Positions 43,951 through 52,533 of a stretch of 64,000 bases of DNA are shown here, in pieces (within the stretch, counting starts at the first letter, position 1; each line of letters begins with the position of its first letter). Below the pieces are notes generated by a model, which saw nothing but the letters and a program-made list of their open reading frames with translations, did no database searches and was not told the origin of the DNA. Origin of the DNA: Candidatus Woesearchaeota archaeon. GTDB taxonomy: Archaea; Nanobdellota; Nanobdellia; Woesearchaeales; GW2011-AR9. The translations under genes were made by a program, and so were the position numbers. Location: assembly GCA_018676855.1 (NCBI GenBank), contig JABHDY010000002.1, forward strand, positions 40,632 through 104,631, in the 5' to 3' direction.

Positions 43951-44613
43951 ATGAAACTTAAAATTTACTTGTTTCGGCACGCACAAACATATTATAATAA
44001 GAAACATATTTTTACTGGTTGGAAAGATTCTAAATTGACTCCATTTGGAAAAAAGCAAGCCAAAATAATGTCCAGAAAACTTAAAACGAAAAAGTTTCAA
44101 GTTGCATACCAAACACGGTTATCACGTTCTAAAAATACTCTTAAAGAGGTACTGAAGTTTCATCCTGAATGTACGAAAACAATTACTGATGATAGAATGA
44201 TTGAACGTTCATATGGTAAATTGGAGGGTAAATCTCATACGTCATTTGTACAAAAAGAGGGACTTGACAGTTATAAAACGTTACAGCACTGGCACAAAAT
44301 TGATCATCTTCAGGGTCGTGATAAAGACATATTTATTACAAAAGTGGGTGAGGCAGAATTAAAAATAGTAAGAAGAAGTTACAATGTGGCTCCTCCTGGT
44401 GGCGAATCAATTAAAATGGTTGAAAAACGTGTCAATGCATTCATTAAAGATTTGTTAAAAAAGATGAAGAAAGAAAAAGTGAATGTCGTTATTTCTGCTC
44501 ATGGTAATTCTATGCGACCATTTAGAAAACATTTTGAGAAGTTAACGAAAGAACAAATGATGAAATTAGAAAATCCCTGGGACGACTATTTCGAGTATAC
44601 AATTACTGTTTGA
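43951..44613 (+). CDS. 2,3-bisphosphoglycerate-dependent phosphoglycerate mutase (histidine phosphatase family)
   Basis: Start KIYLFRHAQTYYNKK has the phospho-His RH(A/G) motif; FTGWKDSKLTPFGKKQA, ERSYGKLEGK, PPGGESIKMVEKRV and VISAHGNSMRP match dPGM rather than generic phosphatases. The segment around 95-140 is longer than in small acid phosphatases, as in true dPGM. It would interconvert 3- and 2-phosphoglycerate. TATA-like ATTTATGA (43918-43926) is 27-29 nt upstream. A general histidine phosphatase role is the alternative. Confidence 0.85.
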   Translation: MKLKIYLFRHAQTYYNKKHIFTGWKDSKLTPFGKKQAKIMSRKLKTKKFQVAYQTRLSRSKNTLKEVLKFHPECTKTITDDRMIERSYGKLEGKSHTSFVQKEGLDSYKTLQHWHKIDHLQGRDKDIFITKVGEAELKIVRRSYNVAPPGGESIKMVEKRVNAFIKDLLKKMKKEKVNVVISAHGNSMRPFRKHFEKLTKEQMMKLENPWDDYFEYTITV

Positions 44614-44660
44614 TTTCTTTAGAAAGACATATAAATAGTTATCATTGTGAAATAAGAACA

Positions 44661-45329
44661 ATGGAAATAATTAATCCTGGACCAGAAGATTATCACATGC
44701 ACAGTTCAAGTTATTCTGATGGTATGAATTCTGTCGATGAACTTGTTCGTTTTGCAGGAGAAATTGGTCTTAGAAAAATAGCAATAACTGATCATTCAGA
44801 TGCTTTAGTAAAACGATTTGGATGGGCACAAAAAACATATAGGGAATTCACTGAAAGATGGAAAAATGTTCTTAATGATGTTACTGTATTATTTGGTGTT
44901 GAGGGAGATATTCTAAATGAAGATGGTGATGTCTGCATAGAAATTCAAGGAATAGAAGGAGATTTTCTTGTTTTGTCTGCACATGATAAAGTTTACAATG
45001 GAGATCCACAAAGAATAACTGATGCATACGTTAGAGCTATGCAACGTCATCATAAAAAGATTGATGTAATAGGTCACCCATGCCACTCAATGTTTGCTGG
45101 TAAGGTTGATATGGACACTATTATCGAAGTAGCTAATAGATATGAAATTCCACTTGAAATAAACGCAGGACAGATGCTCAATAAAAAAACTGATTTTGAT
45201 AACTTACGAATATTGGTAAGAGAAGCAGAGAAAGTATATATTAACAGCGATGCACACACATTATATGAACTACAAGAAGCACGTGAAATCAGTAAACCAT
45301 TTTTACGTAAGATGGGCGTTAATATTTAA
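44661..45329 (+). CDS. PHP-domain phosphoesterase (histidinol-phosphatase-like)
   Basis: Metal-dependent PHP fold: DYHMHSSSYSDGMNS, AITDHSDAL, GVEGDILNEDGD, VIGHPCHSM and INSDAHT give the metal-binding His/Asp/Glu set. The family includes histidinol phosphatases and DNA polymerase-associated phosphoesterases. I use ATG 44661, 27-28 nt after TATA CATATAAAT (44629-44637), rather than 44610. Substrate unknown. Confidence 0.85.
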   Translation: MEIINPGPEDYHMHSSSYSDGMNSVDELVRFAGEIGLRKIAITDHSDALVKRFGWAQKTYREFTERWKNVLNDVTVLFGVEGDILNEDGDVCIEIQGIEGDFLVLSAHDKVYNGDPQRITDAYVRAMQRHHKKIDVIGHPCHSMFAGKVDMDTIIEVANRYEIPLEINAGQMLNKKTDFDNLRILVREAEKVYINSDAHTLYELQEAREISKPFLRKMGVNI

Positions 45330-45688
45330 CTTTTAATTACTGTCTGTAACTTTCTTTTGCCCATTCTTGTCGTGTTTAAAAAGTATTCTTGAATAGAAAC
45401 AAACTTAGTAACTTCACTATCAATTTTATGTAATATTGTTAAACCATCTTCAGTAAATTTTATCTTTTTGGTATCATATTCAATCAATTTCTTATTTTCA
45501 AGGGTCTCTAAATTTTTGTATAACGCTCTTGCTTGTTTCGTAATTATTCCTGATGATATTAATAATTCTATGAACATAATTTTTGACGTTCTTAATTTGA
45601 TAGGTTTTTCTGTTAATGGTTGGTTTAGCGACGAATAGAACTGACCTAAAGAATACAGAATAAGACGCTGAGTTTTGGTTATTTTCAT
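45326..45688 (-). CDS. Winged-helix protein, DPANN-type conserved family
   Basis: 120 residues starting KITKTQRLILYSLGQFYSSLNQP, then LRTSKIMFIELLISSGIIT, ARALYKNLETLENKKLIEYD and a wing. The layout is a single winged helix with extra N- and C-terminal helices. I have the impression this family is common in Woesearchaeota-like genomes. It probably binds DNA. TATA TTTTATAT at 45714-45721 lies about 28 nt upstream. It ends by overlapping the PHP gene convergently. Confidence 0.7.
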   Translation of the reverse strand: MKITKTQRLILYSLGQFYSSLNQPLTEKPIKLRTSKIMFIELLISSGIITKQARALYKNLETLENKKLIEYDTKKIKFTEDGLTILHKIDSEVTKFVSIQEYFLNTTRMGKRKLQTVIKS

Positions 45689-45779
45689 CTATTTTGTATG
45701 GTATATTCTTGAAATATAAAAACAATATGGTTCTTTTGTAGCATAATCTTTTTATACCATATAATCTATAGTGTTTTCT

Positions 45780-46418
45780 ATGTCACAACATAAACCAAAA
45801 AGACATTTAAGAGTTGTACCGAATGAAGATGTTCGTGAAAAGAGTGATGCAAGTCCTTTAGAACTTCTAAAAAAGACTCGTAAAGAAGCAATTACTGCTC
45901 TAATACGTGGATCATCGGATTTCAGTAGGGATGATTTTCTTGATAAAGATACACGAAAAATGTACAAAGATGCAGGATTTACAACTATACCTCCTGGTTG
46001 CCTTTATTTATCTACAGCTGGTTCAAATCCACATCTTTATAATGATCCAAGGGTGACGGTTGTTGATGAAAATATAATCTCAACTGATCATACAAAAACT
46101 AAACATGTTTTAAGATATGAATTGGGACATGGAAACTCTAATAGATTATTTCTTCCAATAGATCAGACAGAATTAGACGCTTTTATTAAAGAACCAGGAG
46201 ACTTTCCTGCACAGGGTATTGATGCTTTACTAATTAGTACTGGTCTACGTGAATCAACTTTTTCTCCTGATCGAATTAGGGTAGCTTTTTTTCCAAGTAT
46301 TAGAACAATAGATAGTATAGAAACGCCTTCTCTTCATGCAGTAACACGTTTGTTTCTCATGTATACGACAGAACCACAACATAAGAGATTTGAATATAAT
46401 CATTTAAACCCAGAATAA
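45780..46418 (+). CDS. Hypothetical protein, 212 aa
   Basis: Unrecognised soluble protein. A basic N-terminus (KPKRHLRV) is followed by a charged helix and a C-terminal mixed domain containing VLRYELGHGNSNRLF; the ELGH string recalls a metal site but lacks the HExxH context. A TATA box at 45748-45757 is centred 27 nt before ATG 45780, preferred over GTG 45771. Confidence 0.65.
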   Translation: MSQHKPKRHLRVVPNEDVREKSDASPLELLKKTRKEAITALIRGSSDFSRDDFLDKDTRKMYKDAGFTTIPPGCLYLSTAGSNPHLYNDPRVTVVDENIISTDHTKTKHVLRYELGHGNSNRLFLPIDQTELDAFIKEPGDFPAQGIDALLISTGLRESTFSPDRIRVAFFPSIRTIDSIETPSLHAVTRLFLMYTTEPQHKRFEYNHLNPE

Positions 46419-46483
46419 ACAAATTTCCGTAACACTTAAAAACAACCCCTCCCTACCAACTAAAAAAAGAAATAGGTGATATT

Positions 46484-47191
46484 ATGAGATTAGTTCTAAC
46501 AAAAAAACCAAAAAACGTTACAATTATAGAGGGTTTTCCTGGCTTCGGTCTTATAGGAACCATTGCAACAGAATTCTTAATGGAACATTTAGAAACTGAA
46601 AAAATTGGCGTTGTTGAGATGCAAGAAATTCCTGCAATGATTGCCATACATCAAAATAAAGTTATTGAACCTATATCTATACATTATAATAAAAAACATA
46701 ACATTGTCCTTATCCATGCAATTAACATTGGTAAAGGTCTTGGATGGAAACTTGCAGAAGTTATTGAAGAATTAGCTAAGTCTCTTACAGCAAAACAAAT
46801 CATATCTCTAGAGGGCGTTGGTTCTCCAACTGCAGAATCAGGGAGGATATTTTATTATGCAACTAAGAATGGAACAACATCAAAATTGTTAGAAAGTGTT
46901 GCTAGACCATTACAAGAAGGTATTATTGTTGGTGTTACTGGAGCATTACTTGCACGAAACATTAGCACGCCTATTATGGCACTATTTGCAGAAGCAAAGA
47001 GTGGAATGCCTGATAGTAAGGCTGCTGCACATATCATTGCAGCACTGGACGCGTATACTGGCTTACAAGTTGATCCAAAACCATTATTAAAACAAGCTCA
47101 AGTTTTTGAGAAGAAACTTAAGGGCATCGTTACTAAAGGGCAGAAAGCTGAAGAAGTACAAGAAGATAAACGATTAAGTTATGTAGGATAA
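46484..47191 (+). CDS. PAC2-family proteasome assembly chaperone homologue
   Basis: Archaeal PbaB/PAC2-like protein. GFPGFGLIGTIATEFL near residue 18, then IHAINIGKGLGWKLAE, SLEGVGSPT, and GVTGALLARN are the family motifs. It may assist 20S proteasome assembly or act as an ATP-independent chaperone; no proteasome genes are here. A GGTGAT ribosome-binding site lies six bases before the ATG. The next small membrane protein starts one base after its stop. Confidence 0.9.
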   Translation: MRLVLTKKPKNVTIIEGFPGFGLIGTIATEFLMEHLETEKIGVVEMQEIPAMIAIHQNKVIEPISIHYNKKHNIVLIHAINIGKGLGWKLAEVIEELAKSLTAKQIISLEGVGSPTAESGRIFYYATKNGTTSKLLESVARPLQEGIIVGVTGALLARNISTPIMALFAEAKSGMPDSKAAAHIIAALDAYTGLQVDPKPLLKQAQVFEKKLKGIVTKGQKAEEVQEDKRLSYVG

Positions 47192-47192
47192 A

Positions 47193-47465
47193 ATGGCGAA
47201 AAAAGAAAAGAAAGAACGAAAAGATAAAAAGCCTGAAATGAAAGTACCTAAGCAGCCTAAAAAACATCGTAACTTCCCACGTTTTTTATTTTTGTTTGGT
47301 GTATGTATTAGTGTCGTTGCAATTGTAAATTATTTTCAATGGTATGTATTTCCACAAATCTTTATTGATGGACTTTTAGTACTTGCAGGAATTTGGATGA
47401 TTTTGTTGGCACTTGCAAAAGGATCATACAAACATAGAAAAGAAGTTCTCAAGAAATATATTTAA
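47193..47465 (+). CDS. Small membrane protein with basic N-terminus
   Basis: 90 residues: ~27 residues rich in Lys (KKEKKERKDKKPE), then two membrane segments at about 30-48 and 52-73, then a basic end. It is likely co-translated with PAC2. A T-rich run from 47498 (TTTTTTATTTC and following) may end the transcript. No family recognised. Confidence 0.65.
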   Translation: MAKKEKKERKDKKPEMKVPKQPKKHRNFPRFLFLFGVCISVVAIVNYFQWYVFPQIFIDGLLVLAGIWMILLALAKGSYKHRKEVLKKYI

Positions 47466-47639
47466 TCATTGATTAAAACATACTGTGCCAAAACATTTAG
47501 TTTTTTATTTCTTTTTGTATTTTATATTAATTCAAACATTATGAGGGTTGATTAAATGTTTTAGATTATAAAGTAACTAATAATGCTATAATAACTTATA
47601 AACTACATTCTAACAAGAAACTATCATCAACAAAATATT

Positions 47640-48260
47640 CTATCCAAAGATGTCGCCAACTTTGTCTTTTAATTCATCATCCATCTCAGAAATGCTTTTA
47701 GTACCATACAAATCCATCGTAGTTTTATAGGATAAATGGCCTAAAACTTTCTGAACTACTTCTAATGATAGACCTTTATCCTTTAAAATACGGGCACAAC
47801 TGTGCCGTAACATATGAGGATTAATATTCTTTAAATCAGGATGAGGATTATGTAGCTGGGCCCTATTACCAGCTTTTGCAACGATTCTATTGATTTGAGT
47901 AGGTGTAATGTGTCCTTCTTCGTTTAAACTTGAAACGGCAGGAAACAGATAACCTTTAGAAGAATTGTGTAATACATAATTAATGTATATTTTAAGATCT
48001 TCAACTAATTGATCAGAAAAGAGAGTTGCTAACCTATCAATATTTTTCTTACCAAGAACGCGTATTTTATTAGTTTCAAAATCAATGTCTTCAATTTTAA
48101 TTTTTGCTAATTCGAAACGCCTTAATCCACAGTATGCAAGAAGTTTGATAATTACTTTATCTCGTAATTTGTCAGTATGTTTTATTAAAAACTTAATCTG
48201 ATCTGGAGTAAGGTGAAACTGTGAACGAGATACTGCTTTTCTAACACCAACATCTTTCAT
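47640..48260 (-). CDS. Tyrosine recombinase, catalytic domain only
   Basis: Integrase-family recombinase of 206 aa. The catalytic set is present: Arg in YCGLRRFEL, Lys in VLGKKNIDR, HMLRHSCAR, VLGHLSYKT and the nucleophile Tyr in MDLYGT. The usual N-terminal core-binding (SAM-like) domain of ~90 residues is missing; only ~20 residues precede LTPDQIKFL. A well placed TATA flanked by an inverted repeat (see 48274-48296) indicates that the short form is the true gene. It may belong to an integrated element or be a domesticated recombinase. Confidence 0.85.
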   Translation of the reverse strand: MKDVGVRKAVSRSQFHLTPDQIKFLIKHTDKLRDKVIIKLLAYCGLRRFELAKIKIEDIDFETNKIRVLGKKNIDRLATLFSDQLVEDLKIYINYVLHNSSKGYLFPAVSSLNEEGHITPTQINRIVAKAGNRAQLHNPHPDLKNINPHMLRHSCARILKDKGLSLEVVQKVLGHLSYKTTMDLYGTKSISEMDDELKDKVGDIFG

Positions 48261-48273
48261 TTCATGAAGAAAT

Positions 48274-48296
48274 GTAACAGATTATTTAAATGTTAC
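48274..48296 (-). promoter_or_regulatory. Inverted-repeat operator around the integrase TATA box
   Basis: On the coding strand GTAACA and TGTTAC (6-bp perfect arms, 11-bp spacer) enclose TTTAAATA, whose centre is about 27 nt before the integrase ATG. A protein bound here would block TBP. Two further TGTTAC copies lie at 48312-48317 and 48343-48348. Confidence 0.5.
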
Positions 48297-48593
48297 TTTT
48301 TCGACACATTTTGTTACATTTAACGTCACAATTTGTATAAAGTGTTACGTATGGCGTCGAAGGGTATAAATCAACTAAATAAGAGGGGTTATTTTAAAGA
48401 AATAATGGTGATCTTTTTTCAGACATATATTTCATAAATATCCCACAAATATTTCATAAGATTGACCCACTTCTTTTCTAAAACTTTTAATCATCTACAA
48501 CAGATTATATTAAAAAAGATAAAATGAAAAATCTTACCAATGATAAGAAATTGCAGTTTAAGAAGTTTTAATCAATCACAGAACGTTTCGCAC
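48297..48593. other. Gene-free region upstream of the integrase
   Basis: No convincing coding sequence in ~300 bases. It holds two more TGTTAC hexamers (48312-48317, 48343-48348) and an 11-bp direct repeat ATATTTCATAA at 48427-48437 and 48449-48459, 22 bases apart. It might include an attachment site or a regulatory region. Confidence 0.4.
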
Positions 48594-49331
48594 TTATCCA
48601 GATACAAAATACATCATCAAAAGGCCAACAACAAACACAATAAAATATAGCAATCCTCTTCGTATACTATCTGTGTTTCTAATTTCTGGAATTAAGTCAG
48701 ATGCAGCAATGTAAATAAATCCACCAGCTGCAAAAGGAAGTAAGAAGCTTAATGTTGATTCAACAGATTGTGATAAAAAATAACCAACAATACCACCAAC
48801 AATGGCAGTTAGTCCCGTAACAAAATTAAGAAACAATGCTTTTCGTTTTTTATATCCACCATGAAGCAACACACCAAAATCGCCAATCTCTTGTGGAATC
48901 TCGTGTAAAGCAACAGCAATCGTTGTAACAACACCCAAACCCATATTTGCAACAAAACTGGCAGCAATAATTAACCCGTCAATAAAATTATGAACTACAT
49001 CACCAAAAAGACTCATATGTGCAAATGTATGAACATCACAATGACCTTTATGACAATGTCTCCAATGTAATACTTTTTCAATGAAAAGAAAAAATACGAA
49101 TCCAACTAAAACATACATCAATACCCCTTTAACAGAATTTCCTGTCATTTCAATAGCTTCTGGAATAAGATGAAGGAATGCACCACCCATTAACGCACCT
49201 GCTGAAAGTGCAACAAGTCCAAGGACTACCCTCCTCATTAGTTTTTCATTAAAACTTAACGTAAAAACTCCTATAAAAGACATAAGACTTATTACAAACG
49301 TACTTAACAAAATTAATCCTAATGTTGACAT
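48594..49331 (-). CDS. ZIP-family metal ion transporter
   Basis: Eight membrane segments in 245 aa. The metal-binding helices carry HNFIDGLIIAA (TM4) and HEIPQEIGDFG (TM5), the ZIP signature. The loop between TM3 and TM4 is His/Cys rich (HWRHCHKGHCDVHTFAH) and may sense or shuttle metal. It imports zinc, iron or manganese into the cytoplasm. TATA at 49352-49361. Next to it are hemerythrin and Fe/Mn superoxide dismutase, both metal users. Confidence 0.93.
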   Translation of the reverse strand: MSTLGLILLSTFVISLMSFIGVFTLSFNEKLMRRVVLGLVALSAGALMGGAFLHLIPEAIEMTGNSVKGVLMYVLVGFVFFLFIEKVLHWRHCHKGHCDVHTFAHMSLFGDVVHNFIDGLIIAASFVANMGLGVVTTIAVALHEIPQEIGDFGVLLHGGYKKRKALFLNFVTGLTAIVGGIVGYFLSQSVESTLSFLLPFAAGGFIYIAASDLIPEIRNTDSIRRGLLYFIVFVVGLLMMYFVSG

Positions 49332-49367
49332 TTCAGATGAGAAGAGTTAGAGGTATATAAACCTTTT

Positions 49368-49862
49368 TTATGATTTAGATCTATCTTCAATTAGTGTGTT
49401 AACCTTTTGATATATCCCCATTTTAGATTCATCTGATAATGTTGTATCCAGAGTGGGATAAAAAATGTCTCTTTCAAACGCTTCATGATCTATCCACAAC
49501 GTTTTTAATTCTGAACAATCAACATGTATATTCTGAGAAATCTTACTTTTTATACTCTCAATCATGTGCAATATTTCACGATGATCTTTAAACAAACGAT
49601 CAACCATTTCTTGATCCTTTACACCTTTAATAGGATATGATAAAAAGACTTCTTTTTCTTCAATTAGTAAATGTCTTTCTAATTCCCAGCATAAACTATC
49701 AAGAACATGAAGTGCTTCTTCATTATTATTGTTAGCTAATAAGAAAAATCGTGCAAAATGATCCATTATGTTTCTGTGATCATCTCCCATAAGCTGAGTT
49801 AAATCCATACTCTTTATTTCATTAATTTTGCTTATTTCATTAATTATTTTTGTATTATTCAT
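49368..49862 (-). CDS. Hemerythrin-like HHE protein
   Basis: Four-helix bundle with a probable di-iron site: DDHRNIMDHF, ELERHLLIEEKEVF, FKDHREILHM and WIDHEAFERDIFYP supply His, Glu and Asp at the expected helical spacing. 164 aa. It may bind O2 or NO or help in iron repair. It sits 46 bases after superoxide dismutase on the same strand, in an oxidative-stress group. Confidence 0.85.
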   Translation of the reverse strand: MNNTKIINEISKINEIKSMDLTQLMGDDHRNIMDHFARFFLLANNNNEEALHVLDSLCWELERHLLIEEKEVFLSYPIKGVKDQEMVDRLFKDHREILHMIESIKSKISQNIHVDCSELKTLWIDHEAFERDIFYPTLDTTLSDESKMGIYQKVNTLIEDRSKS

Positions 49863-49908
49863 CTAAAATCCTCCGATTGACGACCATAAAATCGTCAATA
49901 AACATAGT

Positions 49909-50508
49909 TTACTGTGTAGATTGATACAGCTCATTGACAGCATTCCAATTAATGATATTAAAAAATGCAGTAATGTAATCTGCTCTTTTATTTTGATATT
50001 TCAAATAGTATGCATGTTCCCATACATCAATTGCCAAAATAGGTTTTTTACCGACGCTAATTGGCGAATCTTGGTTAGACGTGTTAACAATTTCAAGTTC
50101 GTTTTTATCATTTACAACTAACCACGTCCATCCACTTCCAAAAACACGTAATGCTATAGTTTTAAACTCTTCTTTGAACGCATCTAGGGTACCCCACTTA
50201 CGTGTTATAGCGTCTGCTACAGGTCCCGAAAAAGACGTATCTTTCTGTAAAATTTTCCAGAAAAAAGAATGATGATAATGTCCACCACCGTTATTCTTTA
50301 CTGCAGTGCGAACAGATTCTGGAACTTTGTTAAGGTTTTGTAAAACATCCATGACGTCCTTTCCTTCAAATTCTGTTCCTTGTATGGCATTCATAAACTT
50401 ATCAAAATATGCCTGATGATGTTTATCATGATGAATTTTCATTGTTTCTTCGTCGATAAACGGTTCTAAAGAATTATATGAATAGGGCAATTTTTCTAAT
50501 TCTGACAT
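49909..50508 (-). CDS. sod: Superoxide dismutase, Fe/Mn type
   Basis: Converts superoxide to H2O2 and O2. Metal ligands can be placed: His in MKIHHDKHHQAY, His in GHYHHSFFW, Asp and His in IDVWEHAYYL. GSGWTWLV is the conserved active-site segment. 199 aa is normal. Fe or Mn cannot be told from sequence alone. Peroxiredoxin, hemerythrin and a ZIP transporter flank it, all on the minus strand, so the cell handles oxygen. Confidence 0.96.
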   Translation of the reverse strand: MSELEKLPYSYNSLEPFIDEETMKIHHDKHHQAYFDKFMNAIQGTEFEGKDVMDVLQNLNKVPESVRTAVKNNGGGHYHHSFFWKILQKDTSFSGPVADAITRKWGTLDAFKEEFKTIALRVFGSGWTWLVVNDKNELEIVNTSNQDSPISVGKKPILAIDVWEHAYYLKYQNKRADYITAFFNIINWNAVNELYQSTQ

Positions 50509-50565
50509 TTTTTTACATACCTCATAGCATTTGTATACATTTTTTGTACATCATTTGTACCATAT

Positions 50566-51150
50566 TTATATCTTTCCAACTTCATCTAAACTTGGTTGTA
50601 ACGTTTTATTACCTGGTTCCCAATTTGCAGGACATACATGACCACCATTTTCACGTACAAACTGTGCAGCTTTTAACTTACGTAACAATTCTGTACTACT
50701 TCTCCCGATACTATTATCGTGCATTTCATACGCTCGTAAGATTCCGTCAGGATCGATAAGAAACGTTCCACGTAAACTATGTCCTTCTTCAGTTATGTAT
50801 GTACCATAATCAGCACACATTTTTCCAGTTGGATCTGCAAGCATTGGAAATTTAATTTTTGCAATGGTAGACGAAGCTTCATACCATGCTTTATGCACGA
50901 ATACGGTGTCAGTACTAACACTAAGTATTTCTGCTCCTAATTGTTGAAATTCACTATATTTATCTGCGAGGTCGCCCAATTCTGTTGGACAGACAAAAGT
51001 AAAGTCTGCAGGATAAAAAACTACAAGTACCCATTTACCTTTATAATCAGAAAGATAGACCCTTTTTGTTGTATTGTTATGAAATGCTTCTGCCGTAAAG
51101 ACGGGCGCTGGCGCATTAATCACTGGCCCACATTGTTTTGTTTCTTCCAT
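50566..51150 (-). CDS. 2-Cys peroxiredoxin (AhpC/Prx1 type)
   Basis: Reduces peroxides with electrons from thioredoxin. The peroxidatic Cys is in YPADFTFVCPTEL, the catalytic Arg region in GHSLRGTFLIDPDG, and the resolving Cys in GGHVCPANWEPG. The C-terminal YF motif of sensitive eukaryotic Prx is absent. I use ATG 51150, about 27-28 nt after the centre of TATAAAAA (51175-51182); an ATG nine bases upstream (51159) is the alternative. The H2O2 made by the adjacent superoxide dismutase is the obvious substrate. Confidence 0.95.
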   Translation of the reverse strand: MEETKQCGPVINAPAPVFTAEAFHNNTTKRVYLSDYKGKWVLVVFYPADFTFVCPTELGDLADKYSEFQQLGAEILSVSTDTVFVHKAWYEASSTIAKIKFPMLADPTGKMCADYGTYITEEGHSLRGTFLIDPDGILRAYEMHDNSIGRSSTELLRKLKAAQFVRENGGHVCPANWEPGNKTLQPSLDEVGKI

Positions 51151-51314
51151 AAAATTCATGCCTCACAATTTATTTTTTTATACAAGTTAACTATTGTTAA
51201 CAGAGATACTATTTAAGAGTTTTGGAAAAGTGTTCCATTATTTCATGATTAATATCAAAGATAAACATCATAACACAAAAGATTTATATAATTCTTTTAC
51301 AACCTATAAGTGAC

Positions 51315-52463
51315 ATGAAAAAAGAAATTATTATCTTGGGAGACATTGAAATGGGAGGGGGCACTATCACTGACGATTTTATTAGTGATAAAACTCTTTC
51401 AAAACTTATTAAATATCTATCTAAGAAGAAACATCCTATAGATTTGATTCTAAATGGGGATACGTTTGACTTTCTTAAATGTCCATACGTCCACAATCTA
51501 AAAAAAACATATCCAAGACATATTACGGCACCAATCTCTGTTGAAAAGCTTCATTTAATGCATAATGCTCATGCAAAAGTGTTTGACGCACTTACACAGT
51601 TTATTCAAAAAAAGAAAAATACACTCTATTTTATTATTGGAAACCATGACCACGATCTCTTTTTTAAAGAAGTCCAACACGAAATTAAAAAAATTCTTAA
51701 ATGTAGAGAAAGTAGAGATAATGTCAAATTTCAGTTATCATATAGGCAACATAAAGTATATACTGAACATGGCCACCAATATGACTTTTTTAATAAAATC
51801 AATTTAACATATCCGTTCATTACGTATAAAAAGAAAAAAATTCTTAACGTTCCATGGGCATCGTTTGTTATCATTGGCGGATTCTTAACAATGAAAGAAG
51901 AATATCCCTTCATGGAACGTATTTCTCCCCACCCCGTACTTTTCTCACTTCATAGATCACTTATGACAAAATTAAGTTGGCGCGGTATAAAATATTTTAT
52001 TAAAAGTATTATACTGTATCCATTCAGATATTTTTTTGATCCAACGTACATGTTTCCTCGAGAAGTTTTACGTGAGGCGTACAAAAGGGTTAAGGAAATG
52101 CATTGGGACGTTGATAAAATTGTTGACGTTTTTAGAAAGAAAAGACGTTCACTTGGCAACCATAAGATTCATGTCCTTGGTCATACACATGAACAGTACG
52201 TTGAAGAACGTGGCAAGTGGGTAATTCTTCATCCTGACACATGGCGTGATGAGTATATATTAGATAGAAAAACTAAAAAGTTGTATCCGAAAACGAAACG
52301 GTACGTCCGTATTACTGTTGATGATAATGATGTGCTTGATTGGAGTTTAGTTAACGTTACTATTAACCGCCGTATATTAAATTTTGACAGTGTTACAAAA
52401 AATGAGTTTAAGTATATTCAGGACGCTGCACATGAAGAAGGTTTTCGATTTCCATTATTGTAA
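51315..52463 (+). CDS. Calcineurin-like metallophosphoesterase
   Basis: Binuclear metal phosphoesterase: LGDIEMGGG, NGDTFDFL, IGNHDHDLF, TEHGHQYDFF and VLGHTHEQ are the five classic motifs. The layout is nearest to LpxH-like UDP-sugar pyrophosphatases, but the 120-residue middle part (residues ~165-270, with a hydrophobic basic stretch) is unlike LpxH and could touch membranes. TTTATATA (51284-51291) is 27 nt upstream. Substrate unknown; 3'-end function is not suggested by neighbours. Confidence 0.83.
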   Translation: MKKEIIILGDIEMGGGTITDDFISDKTLSKLIKYLSKKKHPIDLILNGDTFDFLKCPYVHNLKKTYPRHITAPISVEKLHLMHNAHAKVFDALTQFIQKKKNTLYFIIGNHDHDLFFKEVQHEIKKILKCRESRDNVKFQLSYRQHKVYTEHGHQYDFFNKINLTYPFITYKKKKILNVPWASFVIIGGFLTMKEEYPFMERISPHPVLFSLHRSLMTKLSWRGIKYFIKSIILYPFRYFFDPTYMFPREVLREAYKRVKEMHWDVDKIVDVFRKKRRSLGNHKIHVLGHTHEQYVEERGKWVILHPDTWRDEYILDRKTKKLYPKTKRYVRITVDDNDVLDWSLVNVTINRRILNFDSVTKNEFKYIQDAAHEEGFRFPLL

Positions 52464-52533
52464 TTTCATTTATACTATATTATTTTTACTACTTCTTTGA
52501 AACACACAATATTTATAAAAAGCTACCATCTTC

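Noticed and set aside
47466..47639. CAAAACATTTA / TAAATGTTTT inverted words as attachment site of the short integrase
   Set aside because: Short AT-rich words about 50 bases apart; no matching copy elsewhere in the window to define element ends.
48531..48578. 15-codon ORF (ATG to TAA) in the integrase upstream region
   Set aside because: No ribosome-binding site or TATA at the right distance and length close to chance in AT-rich DNA.
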